From: Leucogyrophana mollusca
Taxonomy: Eukaryota > Basidiomycota > Agaricomycetes > Boletales
Length of the DNA: 64,000 bases
NCBI GenBank assembly: GCA_021014945.1
Contig: MU266360.1
Coordinates: 1 to 64,000, forward strand
Direction of reading: 5' to 3'
The first letter of the stretch is position 1; each line of letters begins with the position of its first letter. Below are positions 60,428 to 64,000 of this stretch, in pieces. The notes under the pieces were generated by a model. It did no database searches. It had not been told where the DNA came from and saw only the letters and a program-made list of their open reading frames with translations. Made by a program: the position numbers and the translations under genes.

Positions 60428-62601
60428 ATGTCTGACATCCTCTCGACACCATCCGGGAAAAGAGCAGCGGTGGAGGCTCCCGAGTCATCAGACACGGCGA
60501 AGTACGCCAAAATCGATCACGAGGACGCCAAGATCGACGAGAGCATAGCGGACTCCCCCTCGTTGGAAACGGCAGAAATAAACGAGTCACAGAAAGGCGG
60601 TTCGAAGGAAGATAAACCTGCGCGTGCAGGGAAACGAGACGCTGGAGGCTGGCCGAAATCGCGCAAAGGTAAAGCAAAAGACACTAAAAACGTAGGCCGT
60701 CGCAGAGGCACGCGAAATGAAGAAGCCGCCTTGAGTCCAGACGCTGGCGAACCCTCAGGAGACCAAACACCCAAAGCTCCGAGATTGCCAAAAAGACAGT
60801 CCGCCCTGTTGATTGGATTTTGTGGGACGGGATGCAATGGAATGCAAATGTGCGCTTCCATACTCCCCATTTCACCTATCCTCCCGACGACCCTCGTCTC
60901 TTGCGCTCACAACTTACAATAGACAACCCGACGTCCGAACAATCGAGGGTGTCTTGTTCGAAGCTTTGGTCAGAGCAGGTGCTGTATCACAGGACAACGC
61001 CGATGACCCGGTGAAGGTGCCTACTCGGTACATACTGAACACCGTGTCATGGACTGAATGCATGCATGTCAGGTTAGCTTAAGTCGAGCTGCACGGACGG
61101 ATGCTGGTGTGCATGCAGCTGGAAACCTTGTTTCCATGAAGTTGATAACTACTATTCCGGGTGTGAAAGACTTCGTGGGGCGGGTAAACGAGGAACTTCC
61201 TCCAGAAATCCGCGTTTGGGGATATGTATGTTTTCAACCAGTGACATGGTGTACCTCTGACTGACAAGTAACCCACAGGGTCGCGTCCAGAATTCTTTCA
61301 ATGCACGAATGTTCGTTCTAGGAGGCCATGTCTCCTGCCACGCAGCTCCTAATTGTCACACACAGGTCGTGCGACAGTCGAAAGTACACCTATTTCTTTC
61401 CGACGTACTTGCTGATCCCGCCCAAGCCCGGTTCTGCATTTTATCGCTCTCGTCAGCAGCATGCCGAGTCTGTACAAGCCTCCACCGGTCTAGAAGGTGT
61501 CCCGCACCGGTTCTGGTCTTCCATCGATACTGAGTCATCGACTCATGACGATGACCTTCTCGCGAAGCGCAAATGGCGCATCGAGGGAGACCAGGTCGAG
61601 CTATTGCGCCAGACCGCGAAGAAATTCGAAGGCACGCATAACTTCCATAACTTTACTGTGGGTCGCGAGTTCGGTGATCGCAGTAGTCAACGGCACATGA
61701 AGAAGATAGAGGTCAGGACACTCCTTTTCTCACTGTGCCACCTCACTCAAGCCCATTCACGAAAGATATCCGAGCCGGTCGTCTACGGTGATACAGAATG
61801 GATAAGTGTTCTCTTCCATGGCCAGAGTTTCATGCTCCACCAGGTGGGCTTCGAGTTGCTTACCGCCATTCTTTCCTAAGCGACCTTCATTTATCAGATC
61901 GTGAGTGTCCTCATACCGCCATAGAACTTTCTCAAACTCATCTATGAACTTCAGCGGAAGATGATGGCTGTCCTTGTTCTCTCCTGTCGCACAGGTACCC
62001 CGAGCGAGGTCGTCGACGAAGTGAGCAGTCATGCAGCGCAGCCGGAGCGAACTCTGATTACCCATTATCAAGCTTTATGGTCCTCGTATGGTCCTTGTCC
62101 CTAAAATGCCTGCTCTGGGTCTGTTACTGGAATATCCTATTTTCGACTCTTACAACAGAAAGGTCTCGTCGATAAACGAGAAGCTACAGCCGACACACCC
62201 AGAGTATCGACCTGTAATAGACTTCGAGGAACATCGACCTGCCATCGATGCATTCAAGCAAAAACATATCTACGAGAACATGCGGGCCATTGAAGATCGC
62301 GATGGGGTGTGAGTACAGTTAGTGGGTGATGCCGGGCGTGCTAACATGGAATAGATTCGACGCATGGGTCCGATCTATAGACATATATGGAGGGGATGAC
62401 TTGCTCTATCTGAATCCTAAGGGAATTATTCCGAGCGCGGCCGTCATGAAAAAGGGAGAGAGAAGGCAGAACGCCTTCCGGGAGAAAAGACGGTTCGACC
62501 TCACGAGCTTCGCACCAGAGAAGGACACTGCGTCAGCAGTAGACGACGAGGAAGCCGAAGAAGGAAGTTTATACAAAGATTTGGAGGACACAGAGGGATA
62601 G
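60428..62601 (+). CDS. PUS1: tRNA pseudouridine synthase 1 (TruA family)
   Basis: Predicted 558-residue nuclear RNA-modifying enzyme. Exons: 60428-60849, 60923-61016, 61073-61225, 61279-61310, 61366-61711, 61766-61843, 61898-61900 (3 nt), 61955-62020, 62073-62308, 62355-62601; total 1677 nt. The N terminus is a disordered basic/acidic region. Then GFCGTGCNGMQIQPDVRTIE, the catalytic RAARTDAGVHAAGN (Asp of RTD), RVQNSFNAR, SRKYTYFFPTYLL, GTHNFHNFT, FMLHQIRKMMAVLVLSCRTG and MPALGLLLEYPIFDSYN, all typical of Pus1. The Ile of HQIRKM is encoded by the 3-nt exon. An acidic C-terminal tail ends the protein. Convergent with RPB4. Confidence 0.93.
61898..61900 (+). other. PUS1: 3-nt microexon of PUS1
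   Basis: Reads TTTATCAG, then ATC, then GTGAGTGTCC, placing an ideal acceptor and donor one codon apart. ATC encodes the Ile of the conserved H-Q-I-R-K-M. The flanking introns are 61844-61897 and 61901-61954, both 54 nt. Skipping it keeps frame but deletes Ile. Confidence 0.8.
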
Positions 62602-62707
62602 TTGGCCGAGCCAATCTCTCATAACCATTGCCTCACAGCACCGGGAGAGGACGTCATGGCTAGTACATAGGGATATTGTATTGGTATACATGCAAGTTGC
62701 ATACCGA

Positions 62708-63333
62708 TCATGACTGAAACTTCCTCATCGTTTGTATTTCGTCCAGTAAGGCTTGTAAACGGTCGTCGTCAATCTTGACAAGACTGCGAACCGATGTCAG
62801 CTCGCTGAGATGTTGACAAACCATCCACTTCACCTTGGAATGACGCTCTTTGCTTCTTCTGCGTCAGCGGGGCAGAGATTAGCGATCTGGGCAGTCTCGA
62901 ACTGAGTCAATGCGGGCTCCCGACGCAGAGTCCTAAAAGAGAGATGAGCAAAAACGGACAAGGGGTGACCGAGCGAACGAGTTTACTCTCGCACAGCGCT
63001 GGCTGAATCGGTGGTATTGAACTTCGCGAATGTCTTCACGTACTCAAGGGTTTTGTTGTATACTCTAGTTCATTGTTGGTTCATTGTGAATTAGCGTCGG
63101 TGTATTCAGAGGGATAGACCAACGCAGTATCTGGTGCATCTTTATCTCTGTTTTCAAGTAGGTACTTTACTTCAGAGATAAGTAGACAACCAGCATTATT
63201 GAACTCTGGCGTGGTGATAAAAGATATCGGTCAATTACTCAATAAGCAATAGAGTAGTCCCACCTGCTCCCAGTTTCAATGCCGACGCATCTTCTTCTTC
63301 GAGCTGAGGTCTGTGCCGCAAACGAGTCGTCAT
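62708..63333 (-). CDS. RPB4: RNA polymerase II subunit RPB4
   Basis: Predicted 134-residue stalk subunit of RNA polymerase II. Exons in transcript order: 63333-63264, 63205-63124, 63064-62987, 62932-62834, 62783-62708; total 405 nt. The protein reads EFNNAGCLLISEVKYLLENR, VYNKTLEYVKTFAKFN, then REPALTQFETAQIANLCPAD, AEEAKSVIPSLVKIDDDRLQ and ALLDEIQTMRKFQS, an almost textbook RPB4 core. RPB4 pairs with RPB7 in initiation and mRNA export or decay. The gene is too fragmented (exons of 70-99 nt) to appear as a long open frame. Stop codons of RPB4 and PUS1 are 106 bp apart. Confidence 0.96.
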
Positions 63334-64000
63334 GGTTTAATATGGAAACCGGAATGTGGTTGTAGTAAGCCTGTTTGGCAAAAGCCTCTGAAAATAACAC
63401 GACCAAATATTATCCAGGCAAGCACAGAAGACATCCAATGACATTGCGTTTAAGTTTAACCGCCAAAGCGATCTCTGCCAACTGCTAACTAGTACGTGAT
63501 GAGTCGTGGGGGATGTGAGCACAGATGATGCAGAGGTTAGGGAATGCTTTGAATCACTCTTGATTGTAGGATGCCAGAATAGTTGGCCGAAAATGTTTAC
63601 AGGCCTACTGTATCGATATCGTCCCTTCTTGTCGCTCATTCACGAGCAACGATAGGAAATAGGACAGAGCTTCTCCTGATTTCGTAATAACGAAAACAGT
63701 GGTCACCGTCAAATAGGCACGCCCCCGCCTGGCTTGGACCCACGCCTGATATTACACCATTTCTATAACTGGGGTATGCATGGTGCTGGAGCTCCATCAT
63801 GTTGGCTTGTAACATCTAAAGGGGAGCGAGCCGAATATCGCAGCGAAGTTGTTCATTTTACGGCTGGATTCCGTCCTTGCTTCCGCGCGGGTAAGCGGCA
63901 CAAAGGGAAACGAAAGTAGCTCCGGTAGCAACCTCCTGATGGCACATCTGTGAACAGACCTCGGGTAGACCCACTCGCTTTAGTGGTCATATAGCAAGAA
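63334..64000. other. Upstream region of RPB4 to window end
   Basis: 667 bases. It includes the RPB4 promoter. A 100-codon minus-strand frame (63337-63639) and a 61-codon plus-strand frame show no features. A further gene beyond the edge cannot be judged. Confidence 0.45.

Overview
This is nuclear DNA from a filamentous basidiomycete, most likely an Agaricomycete. The signs are short dense introns (mostly 45-65 nt, about 147 by hand count), an LRG1-type LIM/RhoGAP, Zn2Cys6 factor, psi-factor dioxygenase (Ppo), a basidiomycete-style WD40 protein, long F-box proteins and tandem FAD monooxygenases. I found no rRNA, tRNA, CRISPR array or intact transposon. Gene models were spliced by hand from frame continuity, splice sites and family knowledge; every complete model closes in frame.

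Layout. 1-21.4 kb is a conserved housekeeping block: LIM-RhoGAP (+), a divergent ribosomal pair RPS15 (-)/RPP2 (+), a Zn2Cys6 transcription factor (+), V-ATPase subunit G (-) divergent from symplekin (+), a Slt2/Mpk1 MAP kinase (+) convergent with the Fe-S scaffold NBP35 (-). 22-32.8 kb is accessory: a small secreted protein, a WD40 gene carrying two in-frame TGA codons, a gene-poor 2.5 kb, then two tandem FAD monooxygenases. 32.9-41.4 kb has TAF10 (-) and two F-box paralogues in opposite orientation around a Psr1-like phosphatase. 41.4-43 kb is unassigned. 43-53.2 kb carries epsilon-COP (-), a 20-exon Ppo-type fatty acid dioxygenase (+), an isoprenylcysteine methyltransferase (+) and a DUF676 lipase (+). 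53.6-58.2 kb holds an orphan coiled-coil gene, a 75-residue basic protein gene and a doubtful locus. 58.2-63.3 kb has xylulokinase (+), PUS1 (+) and RPB4 (-).

The most striking signal is in gene architecture. Six introns need a GC-AG reading, with donors GCACGT (three), GCATGT (two) and GCAAGT (one). In the tandem monooxygenases, whose ten exons have identical lengths, the GC donor lies at a different intron in each copy. Several microexons are required to restore conserved residues: 3 nt in PUS1, 5 and 10 nt in the MAP kinase, 9 nt in RPS15. Other points of interest are the lost P450 cysteine in the Ppo enzyme and the WD40 nonsense codons.

Functionally, the LRG1-type GAP, the Slt2-type kinase and the Ste14-type methyltransferase all belong to or feed the Rho1/cell-wall-integrity route known in yeast. 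They are kilobases apart and not co-transcribed, so this is probably coincidence.
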